From Paenibacillus sophorae (GTDB lineage: Bacteria; Bacillota; Bacilli; Paenibacillales; Paenibacillaceae): 64,000 bases of DNA. Both the position numbers and the translations under genes were made by a program. Shown here piece by piece: positions 52,780 through 62,194 of the stretch; the stretch's first letter is position 1; each line of letters opens with the position of its first letter. The notes under the pieces are model-generated. The model was given only the letters and a program-made list of their open reading frames with translations, ran no database searches and was not told the DNA's origin. The stretch is from positions 4,836,001-4,900,000 of the forward strand of contig NZ_CP076607.1 in NCBI RefSeq assembly GCF_018966525.1, written 5' to 3'.

Positions 52780-53421
52780 TCAGTTTCCAAAAGAGGATGG
52801 GTCGCGTCTCCACGACTGAAGCAGCTCGACATCATTAGCCACTATTTTGCCTTGACCGAGCGCAACGTCGATCAGCGTGCTGTAATTGGACAGGCTTTGC
52901 AGCGGAATGCCCGCTTCCTTGAATGCATTTGTTGCGCGATCCAATTCATAGCTGAAAATCGCCAGCACCGCGAGCGGCTCTCCTCCCGCTTCCTTTACTG
53001 CCTGCGCAGCCTTAATCGAGCTGCCTCCGGTCGAAATCAGGTCTTCAATGACGATGACCTTTTGGCCGGGTGCAATGATTCCTTCGATTTGGTTCTGTTT
53101 GCCGTGTCCCTTCGCTTTGTCGCGGATGTAGGCCATCGGCAGATTCAATTTATCGGCGACCCAGGCCGCGTGCGGAATGCCCGCAGTTGCCGTTCCGGCG
53201 ATGACTTCGGTGCCGGGATATTCGGTAGCAATCAATTCCGCGAACGCGTCGGCGATATAGCTGCGGATTTCAGGATAAGACAAGGTAAGACGGTTATCGC
53301 AGTAGATCGGGGACTTGATGCCCGAGGTCCACGTAAAAGGTTCCTGCGGACGAAGCGCGACCGCTTCGATCTTTAACAGATAAGATGCAATTTGTTCACT
53401 TCTATTCAGCAATGGGCTCAC
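52780..53421 (-). CDS. pyrE: Orotate phosphoribosyltransferase
   Basis: PyrE (213 residues) joins orotate and PRPP to OMP. Seen: VIVIEDLISTGGSSIKAAQ (PRPP loop), PIYCDNRLTLSYP at the N-terminus and YIRDKAKGHGKQNQIEG (catalytic loop). It overlaps pyrF by 4 bases and ends the operon. Confidence 0.96.
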   Translation of the reverse strand: MSPLLNRSEQIASYLLKIEAVALRPQEPFTWTSGIKSPIYCDNRLTLSYPEIRSYIADAFAELIATEYPGTEVIAGTATAGIPHAAWVADKLNLPMAYIRDKAKGHGKQNQIEGIIAPGQKVIVIEDLISTGGSSIKAAQAVKEAGGEPLAVLAIFSYELDRATNAFKEAGIPLQSLSNYSTLIDVALGQGKIVANDVELLQSWRRDPSSFGN

Positions 53422-54212
53422 GCTTGAATCATCTCCTTAATAATATGCTCAGCAGCCTGACGCGGGTCAGGAGCTGCCGTTATAGGCCGTCCTACGACCA
53501 GAAAGTGGCTGCCCTGCCGGATCGCCTGTCCCGGCGTCATGACGCGGCTCTGGTCGTCCAGAGAAGATCCGGACGGGCGAATACCGGGGGTCACGGTGCG
53601 GAATGCAGGGCCGCAGGCTGCCGATATGGCAGCAGCTTCCATAGGCGACGCCACAACGCCGTCCAGACCGGCAGCTGCGGCGAGCTTCGCGTACCGCACG
53701 ACCGTATCCGGCACTTCGCCGGGAATGCCGATCTCGCCGTTCATGACGTCCTGGCTGGTGCTGGTAAGCTGAGTCACCGCAATAACCAGCGGACGGGCGA
53801 GCTCCGGGTTTTTGCGCAGGGCCGCATCGATGCCTTCCCGCGCGGCGGACATCATGGCCGAACCGCCGGATGCATGTACGTTGAACATATCGACGCCAAG
53901 GGCGGTCACGCTTTCGGCTCCGCCTTTTACCGTGTTCGGGATATCATGCATTTTGACGTCAAGAAATACGGAATAGCCAAGGGCCTTCAGTTCTCTGACA
54001 AAATCCGGACCGGCGGCGTAGAACAGCTGCATGCCGACCTTCATGTAGCACGGGATGCCTTTCAGCTTGCTGATCAGCTCCTTCGCCTGCCCGGCATCCG
54101 GGTAATCAAGCGGGATCATCAGCCGATTGGCCATGCTCTCCCATTGCGTGTCCTGTGTGACGGTATTCTCCTGCGCCGCAGCTTCCTGCACGGGCTGCCT
54201 TTCTCCGGTCAT
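53418..54212 (-). CDS. pyrF: Orotidine 5'-phosphate decarboxylase
   Basis: PyrF (264 residues) decarboxylates OMP to UMP. The catalytic DVKMHDIPNTV (D-x-K-x-x-D) is near residue 95, and TPGIRPSGSSLDDQSRVMTP binds phosphate. The N-terminus is about 25 residues longer than usual (Gln/Glu/Thr-rich). The ATG has AAGGAG 8 bases upstream, so the extension seems real. Confidence 0.94.
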   Translation of the reverse strand: MTGERQPVQEAAAQENTVTQDTQWESMANRLMIPLDYPDAGQAKELISKLKGIPCYMKVGMQLFYAAGPDFVRELKALGYSVFLDVKMHDIPNTVKGGAESVTALGVDMFNVHASGGSAMMSAAREGIDAALRKNPELARPLVIAVTQLTSTSQDVMNGEIGIPGEVPDTVVRYAKLAAAAGLDGVVASPMEAAAISAACGPAFRTVTPGIRPSGSSLDDQSRVMTPGQAIRQGSHFLVVGRPITAAPDPRQAAEHIIKEMIQA

Positions 54213-54348
54213 AACAACACTCCTTCGCTGAGTATATGAAAAAGCTCTCGCTTCCGATTTTATAGCGTACAAATGCCCGGGCACAGCGGAACGGTCTGCG
54301 ATATGACGCAAACCGTTCCTGTAATTCCCTGTGCCTTACGCACTTTTC

Positions 54349-57300
54349 TTATTGTCCCACAAAAGCCGGCATCGACTGCGAGGAGAAATTGATCGTCTCC
54401 AGCATACGCAGCAGCGCCGTTACCGTATCAAGCGAGGTCATGCAGACGATGCCGTTCTCCACCGCTTCGCGGCGGATGCGGAAGCCGTCACGCTCCGGCG
54501 TCTTGCCCTTGGTGAGCGTGTTGAAGACGAAGTTCGCCTGGCCTCCCCGGATGAGGTCGACAATAGTCGGCTCGCCTTCGCCAAGTTTGTTGACGTTCAT
54601 GACGTTGAGGCCCGCTTTCTCCATGGCTGCCGCAGTACCGCCCGTGGCGATGATCTTATAGCCCAGACGGTGGAAGCCCTTCATCAGCTCGACCGCTTCC
54701 GCTTTGTCCTTGTCGGCCACTGTTATGATAATCGACCCGGTTGTCGGAATTTTCATTCCCGCCCCGATCAGGCCTTTATACAGCGCCTTCGCGTACAGTC
54801 TGTCGCGGCCCATAACTTCGCCGGTGGACTTCATTTCCGGACCGAGCGTCGGCTCTACTCTGCGCAGCTTGGCGAACGAGAAAACCGGCACTTTGACGGA
54901 GACATAATCGCTCTCCGGCCACAAGCCTTCACTGTAGCCTTCGTCCTTCAGCTTGCCGCCGAGAATAACCTTCGTGGCCAGATGGGCCATCGGGATGCCC
55001 GTCACTTTGCTCAGGAACGGTACGGTACGCGACGAGCGCGGATTCACTTCGATCACGTAAACCTCGCCTTTGTAGATGACAAACTGGATATTGACCAGTC
55101 CGATCGTCTTCAACTCCTTGGCGATCTTGATCGTGATCTCGGAGATTTTCTGTTTCAGGCTGTCTTCCAGATGCTGCGGAGGATATACCGCGATGGAGTC
55201 GCCGGAATGGACGCCCGCGCGTTCCACATGCTCCATAATGCCGGGAATAACCACCGTTTCGCCGTCGCAAATGGCGTCGACTTCAACCTCTTTGCCCAGC
55301 ATGTAACGGTCGATCAGCACAGGGTGGTCCGGATTGACCTTAACCGCCTCTTTCATATAGGTCAGCAGCTCGGTATCGGAATAGACGATCTCCATCGCCC
55401 GTCCGCCAAGCACGTAAGAAGGACGCACCAGAACCGGATAGCCGAGCGACTGGGCCGTACCCACGGCTTCGTCCACCGTCGTTACGGTGCTGCCCTGCGG
55501 CTGCGCGATATCCAGACGAGACAGCAGCGCTTCGAACCGCTTGCGGTCTTCCGCCTCGTCGATGCTTCCAAGACTTGTGCCGAGAATCTTCACGCCTTCT
55601 GCGCTCAGCGGCGCGGCCAGGTTGATCGCCGTCTGTCCACCGAACTGTACGATAACGCCGATCGGCTTCTCCTGCTCGATAACATTCATGACATCCTCGA
55701 AGAACAGCGGCTCGAAATAAAGCCGGTCGGAGGTGTTGAAGTCGGTAGACACTGTCTCCGGATTATTATTGATAATGACCGCTTCGTAACCTGCCTTCTG
55801 GATCGCCCAGACGGCATGCACCGTGGAGTAGTCGAATTCGATACCCTGGCCGATACGGATCGGGCCGGAGCCGAGAACAACCACTTTCTGCTTATCGGAT
55901 GGAAGCACTTCATTCTCGGTTTCATAGGTCGAGTAATAGTAAGGGGTGGTCGCCTCGAATTCGGCTGCGCAGGTGTCGACCATTTTGTAGACAGGCTTCA
56001 GCCCCTGTTCGAGACGCATCGTCCGAACTTCGGCTTCTTTCGTCTGCTTGCCTCCCGGCTGACCTTCCGAGCGCAGCTCGGCAATGGCACGGTCGGTAAA
56101 GCCCAGACGCTTCGCCTGGTACAGCGTTTCCGGTGTCAGGCTCTCTTCTTCGCGGATACGGTCCTCAAAGCCGATCAAGCCTTCAATTTTGTCAAGGAAC
56201 CACCAGTCGACCTGGGTAATATCCTGAATTTCCTGAAGCTGATATCCGCGGCGGAATGCTTCGGCAATCAGGAAGATACGCTCGTCGTCCGGTTTCGCCA
56301 GCCGGGTCTTCAGCACTTCATCCTCAAGCAGTTCCGCTCCCGGAAGCTTGAACCGGTGTACCCCGATCTCCAGCGAACGGATCGCTTTGTGAATCGACTC
56401 CTCGAAAGTGCGGCCGATTGCCATTACTTCGCCAGTCGCCTTCATCTGCGTGCCGAGCTTGCGGTTCGCATAGATGAACTTGTCGAACGGCCAGCGCGGA
56501 ATTTTGCTGACGATGTAATCCAGCGTCGGCTCGAAGCAGGCATACGTCTGCCCGGTGACCGGATTGATGATTTCATCAAGCGTATAACCGAGGGCGATTT
56601 TGGCGGCCATTTTCGCAATCGGATAGCCGGTGGCTTTCGACGCCAGCGCAGACGAACGGCTGACGCGCGGATTCACTTCGATGACATAGTATTGGTAGCT
56701 CTGCGGATCAAGCGCGAACTGAACGTTACAGCCGCCTTCGATGTTCAGCGCGCGGATGATCTTCAGTGAGGCGCTGCGGAGCATCTGGTACTCACGGTCG
56801 GACAGCGTCTGGCTCGGAGCGACAACGATGCTATCGCCGGTGTGTACGCCGACAGGGTCGAAGTTCTCCATGTTGCAGACCACGATGCAGTTGTCATTCG
56901 CGTCGCGCATAACTTCATATTCGACTTCCTTCATGCCCGCGATGCTCTTCTCAATCAAGCACTGGCTGATCGGGCTGTAGCGGATGCCGGATTTTACCGT
57001 CTCGCGCAGCTCTTCTTCATTCGCGCAAATCCCGCCGCCAGTGCCGCCCAGCGTGTAGGCCGGACGGACGATCAGCGGATAGCCGATCTCATCGGCAAAC
57101 GCAAGCGCTTCGTCCAGCGTTGTAACAATCGTGCTCTCCGGCACGGGCTGTTCCAGTTCACGCATCAGGTCACGGAACAGGTCGCGGTCTTCCGCTTTCT
57201 CGATGGAATGCAGCTGGGTGCCGAGCAGCTTAACGTTCTCCTGCTCCAGTACACCGGCGCGCGCCAGCTCAACGGCCATGTTGAGGCCCGTCTGCCCGCC

Positions 57301-57570
57301 GAGCGTCGGCAGCAGTCCGTCCGGACGCTCCTGACGGATGATGCCGGTCACGAAATCAAGCGTGATTGGTTCAATGTATACTTTATCCGCCATATTCGTA
57401 TCGGTCATGATAGTGGCGGGGTTGCTGTTGATGAGGATAACCTCGACGCCCTCTTCCTTGAGCGCCTGGCAGGCCTGGGTTCCCGCGTAGTCGAATTCAG
57501 CTGCCTGGCCGATAACGATCGGTCCGGAACCGATTACGAGTATTTTCTTAAGCTTTTCGTTCTTAGGCAT
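54349..57570 (-). CDS. carB: Carbamoyl phosphate synthase large chain
   Basis: CarB (1073 residues) makes carbamoyl phosphate from bicarbonate, ammonia and 2 ATP. It has two homologous ATP-grasp halves: KILVIGSGPIVIGQAAEFDY at the start and VVLGSGPIRIGQGIEFDY near residue 555. A C-terminal allosteric MGS-like domain (about 935-1073) follows, with FHRLGYKIIATGGTAAAMEK. The length is normal. It begins 4 bases after carA. Confidence 0.97.
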   Translation of the reverse strand: MPKNEKLKKILVIGSGPIVIGQAAEFDYAGTQACQALKEEGVEVILINSNPATIMTDTNMADKVYIEPITLDFVTGIIRQERPDGLLPTLGGQTGLNMAVELARAGVLEQENVKLLGTQLHSIEKAEDRDLFRDLMRELEQPVPESTIVTTLDEALAFADEIGYPLIVRPAYTLGGTGGGICANEEELRETVKSGIRYSPISQCLIEKSIAGMKEVEYEVMRDANDNCIVVCNMENFDPVGVHTGDSIVVAPSQTLSDREYQMLRSASLKIIRALNIEGGCNVQFALDPQSYQYYVIEVNPRVSRSSALASKATGYPIAKMAAKIALGYTLDEIINPVTGQTYACFEPTLDYIVSKIPRWPFDKFIYANRKLGTQMKATGEVMAIGRTFEESIHKAIRSLEIGVHRFKLPGAELLEDEVLKTRLAKPDDERIFLIAEAFRRGYQLQEIQDITQVDWWFLDKIEGLIGFEDRIREEESLTPETLYQAKRLGFTDRAIAELRSEGQPGGKQTKEAEVRTMRLEQGLKPVYKMVDTCAAEFEATTPYYYSTYETENEVLPSDKQKVVVLGSGPIRIGQGIEFDYSTVHAVWAIQKAGYEAVIINNNPETVSTDFNTSDRLYFEPLFFEDVMNVIEQEKPIGVIVQFGGQTAINLAAPLSAEGVKILGTSLGSIDEAEDRKRFEALLSRLDIAQPQGSTVTTVDEAVGTAQSLGYPVLVRPSYVLGGRAMEIVYSDTELLTYMKEAVKVNPDHPVLIDRYMLGKEVEVDAICDGETVVIPGIMEHVERAGVHSGDSIAVYPPQHLEDSLKQKISEITIKIAKELKTIGLVNIQFVIYKGEVYVIEVNPRSSRTVPFLSKVTGIPMAHLATKVILGGKLKDEGYSEGLWPESDYVSVKVPVFSFAKLRRVEPTLGPEMKSTGEVMGRDRLYAKALYKGLIGAGMKIPTTGSIIITVADKDKAEAVELMKGFHRLGYKIIATGGTAAAMEKAGLNVMNVNKLGEGEPTIVDLIRGGQANFVFNTLTKGKTPERDGFRIRREAVENGIVCMTSLDTVTALLRMLETINFSSQSMPAFVGQ

Positions 57571-57574
57571 TCTA

Positions 57575-58753
57575 TTAGTAAGCTCCTTTCACGGCTTCAA
57601 GCTGCTGTTTCGGGGTAGGAGCCGCGATGCGTGCGTTCGCCGCAAGCTGCGCCTGACGGGAAACGGCTGGAGTAGCCCGCTTGTGCTCCGCAATCATATT
57701 CAGGAAGCGGTCGAATAAATAGCTGCTGTCATGCGGTCCCGGCGCCGCTTCCGGATGATACTGCACCGAAAAAGCGGGATAGCGGGTATGCTTCAGCCCT
57801 TCGATCGTCTTGTCATTGTTGTTAATATGCGTTATTTCAAGCTCCGTGCCGTGTACAGAATCTTCGTTAACGGTGTAGCCGTGGTTCTGGGACGTAATGT
57901 AGCAGCGTCCGCTTTGGAGTTCCTTGACCGGATGGTTGCCTCCGCGGTGTCCGAATTTAAGCTTCTCGGTATCCGCTCCGCAGGCCAGCGCAAACAACTG
58001 GTGGCCCAGGCAGATGCCGAAGATCGGGTATTCGCCGAGCAGCTCGGAAATGGTCTTAACTGCATACGGCACATCCTTGGGGTCCCCGGGACCGTTGGAC
58101 AGCTGAATGCCGTCGGGATTGATGCGACGGATCTCGTCAGCCGTAACATTATGAGGTACGACAATGACATCGCAGCCGCGATTGTTCAGTTCGCGCAGAA
58201 TCCCCGTCTTGGCGCCGTAGTCCACAAGCACGATCTTCTCCTTCGTTCCGGGGCTGCTGTATGCGCTGGCGGTGGAGGTGCGGGCCACCTGGTTGCGCAG
58301 CTCGGCGATTGATGTATCGTTCATCATTTCCATCAGTTCTTCCACCGGCTTGGTTGAAGTGGTCAGGATGGCCTTCATCGTGCCATAGTGGCGGATGATG
58401 CGCGTCAGCATACGGGTATCGATGTCGCTGATGCCGGGAATCCCGTACTCTTTCAGCAGGTCATCAACGCTGTATTCGGCGCGCCAATTGCTCGGCACCG
58501 TCTCATGCCGGCGCACGACGAAGCCATGCACGAAGGGCCGCACGGACTCGAAATCATCACGAGTGATGCCATAGTTCCCGATCAGCGGATACGTCATCGT
58601 CACGATTTGTCCACAGTACGAAGGATCGGACAGTACCTCCTGATATCCCGTAATCCCGGTATTAAATACAACCTCTCCAGTCTTCTCGCCCTCTGCGCCG
58701 AATGCGGTGCCGGTAAACAGCGTTCCGTCCTGTAGCAGCAATCTTGCCTGCAT
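57575..58753 (-). CDS. carA: Carbamoyl phosphate synthase small chain
   Basis: CarA (392 residues) supplies ammonia from glutamine. The N-terminal half is the CPSase-specific domain (FGAEGEKTGEVVFNTGITGY). The C-terminal half is a class I amidotransferase with the Cys in PIFGICLGHQLFA and His/Glu in VQYHPEAAPGP. The ATG with GAGGAG upstream is used; a GTG three codons earlier is possible. Confidence 0.97.
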   Translation of the reverse strand: MQARLLLQDGTLFTGTAFGAEGEKTGEVVFNTGITGYQEVLSDPSYCGQIVTMTYPLIGNYGITRDDFESVRPFVHGFVVRRHETVPSNWRAEYSVDDLLKEYGIPGISDIDTRMLTRIIRHYGTMKAILTTSTKPVEELMEMMNDTSIAELRNQVARTSTASAYSSPGTKEKIVLVDYGAKTGILRELNNRGCDVIVVPHNVTADEIRRINPDGIQLSNGPGDPKDVPYAVKTISELLGEYPIFGICLGHQLFALACGADTEKLKFGHRGGNHPVKELQSGRCYITSQNHGYTVNEDSVHGTELEITHINNNDKTIEGLKHTRYPAFSVQYHPEAAPGPHDSSYLFDRFLNMIAEHKRATPAVSRQAQLAANARIAAPTPKQQLEAVKGAY

Positions 58754-58836
58754 CCTTTCCACTCCTCTTCATTCTGTATTCTCAAAACTGTATGTGTTCT
58801 TAATCTCCGGAGTGTCCGCTTCGATTCTTCCGCCTC

Positions 58837-60156
58837 TTAGGCCTGAAGCCCCGCTTCGTTCTTCCGGTTCGTTTCTTGTTCTTCACTCCATACAACACGT
58901 CCGTCCGTGAGGGTCATCACCGGCCAGCCTTTAAGCTTCCAGCCTGTAAACGGCGTATTGCGTCCCTTGCTGGCAAAATGGTTCGGATCGACTTCTTTCT
59001 CCGTCTCCAGATCAATCAGCGTCAGGTCGGCCGGTGCTCCCGGCTCCAGAACACCGGTATTTAGTCTGAACACGCGGGCCGGATCTGAGGTCATTCTCTT
59101 GACCAGCAGGGAAAGATCCATCTTGCCGGCGGCGACAAACTTCGTATACATCAGCGGAAAAGCAGTCTCGAATCCGACAATCCCGAACGGTGCAAGCTGC
59201 ATTCCTTTCGCTTTCTCCTCCGCGCTGTGCGGCGCGTGGTCCGTTACGATGATGTCGATGGTTCCGTCCAGCAATGCTTCGATGCAAGCATCCACATCGC
59301 GGCGAGAGCGCAGCGGCGGGTTCATTTTCCAGTTTGCATCAAGGCCGGGGATATCTTCTTCGGACAGCAGCAGATGATGTGGACATACCTCGGAGGTCAC
59401 GCGGATGCCGATTTCTTTGGCCTGACGGATCAGCCGAACCGACTGTTCGGTGCTGACATGACACACATGGTAATGCACGCCAGTCGCTTCTGCCAGCAAA
59501 ATATCCCGTCCGACATGGATCGCTTCCGACTCGTTCGGAATGCCCTTAAGCCCATGCTTGCGGGCAAAGCTTCCTTCGGCCACCGGAGCCCCTACCACCA
59601 GTGAATTATCCTCGCAGTGCGCGATTACGGGCATATCCATGGAAGCTGCGATATTCATCGCATCCTTCATCATTTGAGCCGTCTGCACGCCTACGCCGTC
59701 ATCCGTAAAGCCGATCGCTCCGGCTTCCTTGAGAGCGGCAAAATCCGTAAGCTCTTGTCCTTGCTGCCCTTTCGTTATTGCTGCATAAGGCAGCACCTTT
59801 ACTAGTCCAGCCTCCAGAGCCTTGTCCTTTACGAGCTGTACGATCTCCGGGCTGTCCGTGACCGGCTTGGTGTTCGGCATGCAGGCAATCGTCGTAAATC
59901 CGCCTTTGGCCGCCGAGCGGCTGCCGGTTTCAATCGTTTCCTTATGTTCAAAGCCCGGTTCGCGCAAATGTACATGCATGTCGATGAACCCCGGGACAAG
60001 CAGCTTGCCGGCGGCATCGATCGTCTCGGGGCCTTCCGCGGCACTTTCGCTTTCGTTCAGGACAGCGGAGATGACGCCATTCTCAATCTTGATATGCTTG
60101 CGCTCCAAACCGCCTTCCGCATTCAAAACACTGGCATTTTTGATAATCACGTTCAT
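58837..60156 (-). CDS. pyrC: Dihydroorotase
   Basis: PyrC (439 residues) closes carbamoyl aspartate to dihydroorotate. Zn ligands: HVH in FIDMHVHLREPGFEHKETI, later HCEDN, HVST and DHAPHS. AAAGGAG is 6 bases before the ATG. Type I (Bacillus-like) length. Confidence 0.96.
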   Translation of the reverse strand: MNVIIKNASVLNAEGGLERKHIKIENGVISAVLNESESAAEGPETIDAAGKLLVPGFIDMHVHLREPGFEHKETIETGSRSAAKGGFTTIACMPNTKPVTDSPEIVQLVKDKALEAGLVKVLPYAAITKGQQGQELTDFAALKEAGAIGFTDDGVGVQTAQMMKDAMNIAASMDMPVIAHCEDNSLVVGAPVAEGSFARKHGLKGIPNESEAIHVGRDILLAEATGVHYHVCHVSTEQSVRLIRQAKEIGIRVTSEVCPHHLLLSEEDIPGLDANWKMNPPLRSRRDVDACIEALLDGTIDIIVTDHAPHSAEEKAKGMQLAPFGIVGFETAFPLMYTKFVAAGKMDLSLLVKRMTSDPARVFRLNTGVLEPGAPADLTLIDLETEKEVDPNHFASKGRNTPFTGWKLKGWPVMTLTDGRVVWSEEQETNRKNEAGLQA

Positions 60157-60257
60157 GCTGTCTCCTTTTGCCCGCGACAGATCCATCCGGGCTCTTATGT
60201 TATTATATAATAAAAATTCATTCTTGTGTATATTTATTAACTCAGCCCTTTTCGACT

Positions 60258-61166
60258 TTATCGGATCGCTCTCTCAATGACAGCCATCCGCACCGGAACA
60301 CCATTGGACATTTGAGGAAAAATGAGCGACTTGGCGCTTTCCACCACCGCATCGTCTATCTCGACGTTCCGGTTGACCGGCGCCGGATGCATAATGACCG
60401 TATTCGGACTTAATCTCGAAGCGCGCTCTTCCGTCAAGCCGAACTGCCGCCGGTATTCCTCAGCCGACTGCAGCATCCCGGAAGCGTGACGTTCAAGTTG
60501 AACACGGAGCATCATGACCACATCCGCTTTCAGCGCTTCATCCATCGTAACATAAGGCGCATGCTCCATAAGTTCAGGGGCTTTCATATTCTCCGGCGCG
60601 CAGAACAGCACCTTGGCCCCCATTTTTGTAAGTCCCCACAGATTGGAGCGGGCTACCCGGCTGTGCATAATATCGCCGATGATCGATACGGTCAAGCCTT
60701 TGATCTCGCCGAAAGTCTTGATCATGGTGTACATGTCCAACAGCGCCTGCGTTGGATGCTCGTTGTTGCCGTCGCCGGCGTTGATCAGCGGAATCGATAC
60801 CTTCTCCGACAGTTGGGCCAACACACCGGCCGGCTTCAGCCGCACGACGCCCGCGTCGATTCCCATGGACTCCAAGGTGCGCACGGTGTCGTAAATCGAC
60901 TCGCCTTTTTCCACACTGGAAGCCGCGGCAGTGAAGTTCAGCACCTGGGCGCCAAGACGTTTCTCCGCCATTTCAAATGAGAACCGGGTTCTCGTGCTGT
61001 TCTCAAAAAACATGTTCGAGACGAACCGGGAAGCAAGCACCGAGCTTACCTTTTCAGTCTGCTTGTCCCAATATGCCGCTCTTCCTAATATTGCAGCAAT
61101 TTCCGTTTGGTCCAGCCCTTTCAGTCCGAGCAGACTGCGTTCTTTCACTCTGGTAGCTGTCATCAT
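60258..61166 (-). CDS. pyrB: Aspartate carbamoyltransferase catalytic chain
   Basis: PyrB (302 residues) makes carbamoyl aspartate. Carbamoyl-phosphate site FENSTRTRFSFE and aspartate site in NNEHPTQALLDMYT are intact. No regulatory chain (pyrI) is near, as usual in Firmicutes. GGGAGG lies before the ATG. It follows pyrR directly. Confidence 0.97.
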   Translation of the reverse strand: MMTATRVKERSLLGLKGLDQTEIAAILGRAAYWDKQTEKVSSVLASRFVSNMFFENSTRTRFSFEMAEKRLGAQVLNFTAAASSVEKGESIYDTVRTLESMGIDAGVVRLKPAGVLAQLSEKVSIPLINAGDGNNEHPTQALLDMYTMIKTFGEIKGLTVSIIGDIMHSRVARSNLWGLTKMGAKVLFCAPENMKAPELMEHAPYVTMDEALKADVVMMLRVQLERHASGMLQSAEEYRRQFGLTEERASRLSPNTVIMHPAPVNRNVEIDDAVVESAKSLIFPQMSNGVPVRMAVIERAIR

Positions 61167-61748
61167 TTATTTTGCCTCCCAGTTCGATAGTATGTGCACT
61201 TCGTCCATTCCGTCGACTTCCTTCAGCGCCACTTCGATCGATTCATGCCTTGAGGTCGGCACGTTCTTTCCTACATAATCCGGACGAATGGGCACTTCCC
61301 GATGACCCCGGTCTGCCAGAACCGCGAGTTGAATCATTCTCGGCCGTCCGCAGTCCATAAGCGCGTCCATCGCCGCGCGAATCGTGCGTCCGGTGTAGAG
61401 AACATCGTCGAACAGGATGATTTTTTTGTCTCGAGTGCCGGAATCGCCGCTGGGAATGATCAGCGTCCCTTTTCCGTTACAATCTCCGTCGTTCGCATTA
61501 TTATTCTTCCCGGGTTCCAAGTCATCGCGGTAAGGGGTGACATCAAGCTCTCCGTAGGCAACATCCGCGCCTTCGATTTCCTTAATCCGCTCCGCGATCC
61601 GGCGTGCCAGATATACACCTCGGGTGCGGATGCCGATCAGCACGCAATCTTCGATGCCTTTGTTCTTCTCGAGGATCTCATGGGCAATGCGCGAAAGCGC
61701 CCGGCGAATCGCCGTCTCGTCCATAATGACGTTCTTTTCGATAATCAT
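61167..61748 (-). CDS. pyrR: Pyr operon regulator / uracil phosphoribosyltransferase PyrR
   Basis: PyrR (193 residues) binds UMP and then the leader RNA, causing termination of the pyr operon; it also has weak UPRT activity. Seen: MDETAIRRALSRIAHEILEK near the start and the PRPP motif ILFDDVLYTGRTIRAAMDAL. The region before it (EPGKNNNANDGDCNGKGTLI) is an extra Asn/Gly/Asp-rich insert compared with the 180-residue norm. I use the ATG with GGAGG 11 bases upstream. Confidence 0.95.
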   Translation of the reverse strand: MIIEKNVIMDETAIRRALSRIAHEILEKNKGIEDCVLIGIRTRGVYLARRIAERIKEIEGADVAYGELDVTPYRDDLEPGKNNNANDGDCNGKGTLIIPSGDSGTRDKKIILFDDVLYTGRTIRAAMDALMDCGRPRMIQLAVLADRGHREVPIRPDYVGKNVPTSRHESIEVALKEVDGMDEVHILSNWEAK

Positions 61749-61914
61749 TGTAATCATGCCCTCCAGGTCGGGCGCCCTGTTCCCGCATCTTGGCTCACAT
61801 AAGAAAAGCATCTGTCGATACCCTTTCAGCGATACCGTCCCAATCCTTCTGTTGCGGCAGCTTCCCTTGCAATATCAGGAAGTCGAATCATGATGCTCAT
61901 TCTTTCCGATATTA

Positions 61915-62075
61915 ACAAAAAACTCCTTGCCTGAAGCAGGCAAGGAGTGAAATCCGCAGATTGAAGAAGAATGACGGGCGCGCAGCAAAAGAGCTCCGTG
62001 CAGACAGACGGATTCCCTACAAATAAGCCGCGAACCTCGATTCACGTTACCTTGCCAGCCTCACGGGACTGAATT
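61915..62075 (-). promoter_or_regulatory. PyrR-dependent attenuator in the pyr leader
   Basis: The leader RNA (minus strand) has the PyrR-binding loop core AGTCCCGTGAGGCTGGCAAG at about 62051-62070 (consensus ARUCCnGnGAGGYU). It then has a terminator with the 12-bp stem ACTCCTTGCCTG/CAGGCAAGGAGT (61922-61948) and six T. PyrR with UMP stabilises the anti-antiterminator, so transcription stops when pyrimidines are plentiful. Confidence 0.88.
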
Positions 62076-62101
62076 AAAGGCGCTATTCATTTATCATATG
62101 A

Positions 62102-62130
62102 ATTATGACAGAATGGACAGCCCGTGTCAA
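62102..62130 (-). promoter_or_regulatory. Promoter of the pyr operon
   Basis: On the minus strand TTGACA (62130-62125) and CATAAT (62107-62102) are separated by 17 bases, just upstream of the PyrR-binding loop. Confidence 0.75.
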
Positions 62131-62145
62131 CTATATCCAAGAAAA

Positions 62146-62182
62146 ATAGCCCCCGCACCAAGAACCGGCACGAGGGCTACTG
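62146..62182 (-). terminator. Terminator after dapL
   Basis: AGCCCTCGTGCCGG and GGTGCGGGGGCT pair around a short loop, followed by five T on the minus strand. Confidence 0.7.
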
Positions 62183-62194
62183 CTTTCAGGCAAA

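Noticed and set aside
54331..56769. An 812-codon open frame on the plus strand
   Set aside because: It lies fully antisense to carB. Its translation is rich in Arg, His, Asp and Phe, as expected when a GC-rich coding strand is read backwards, and it has no ribosome binding site or domain.
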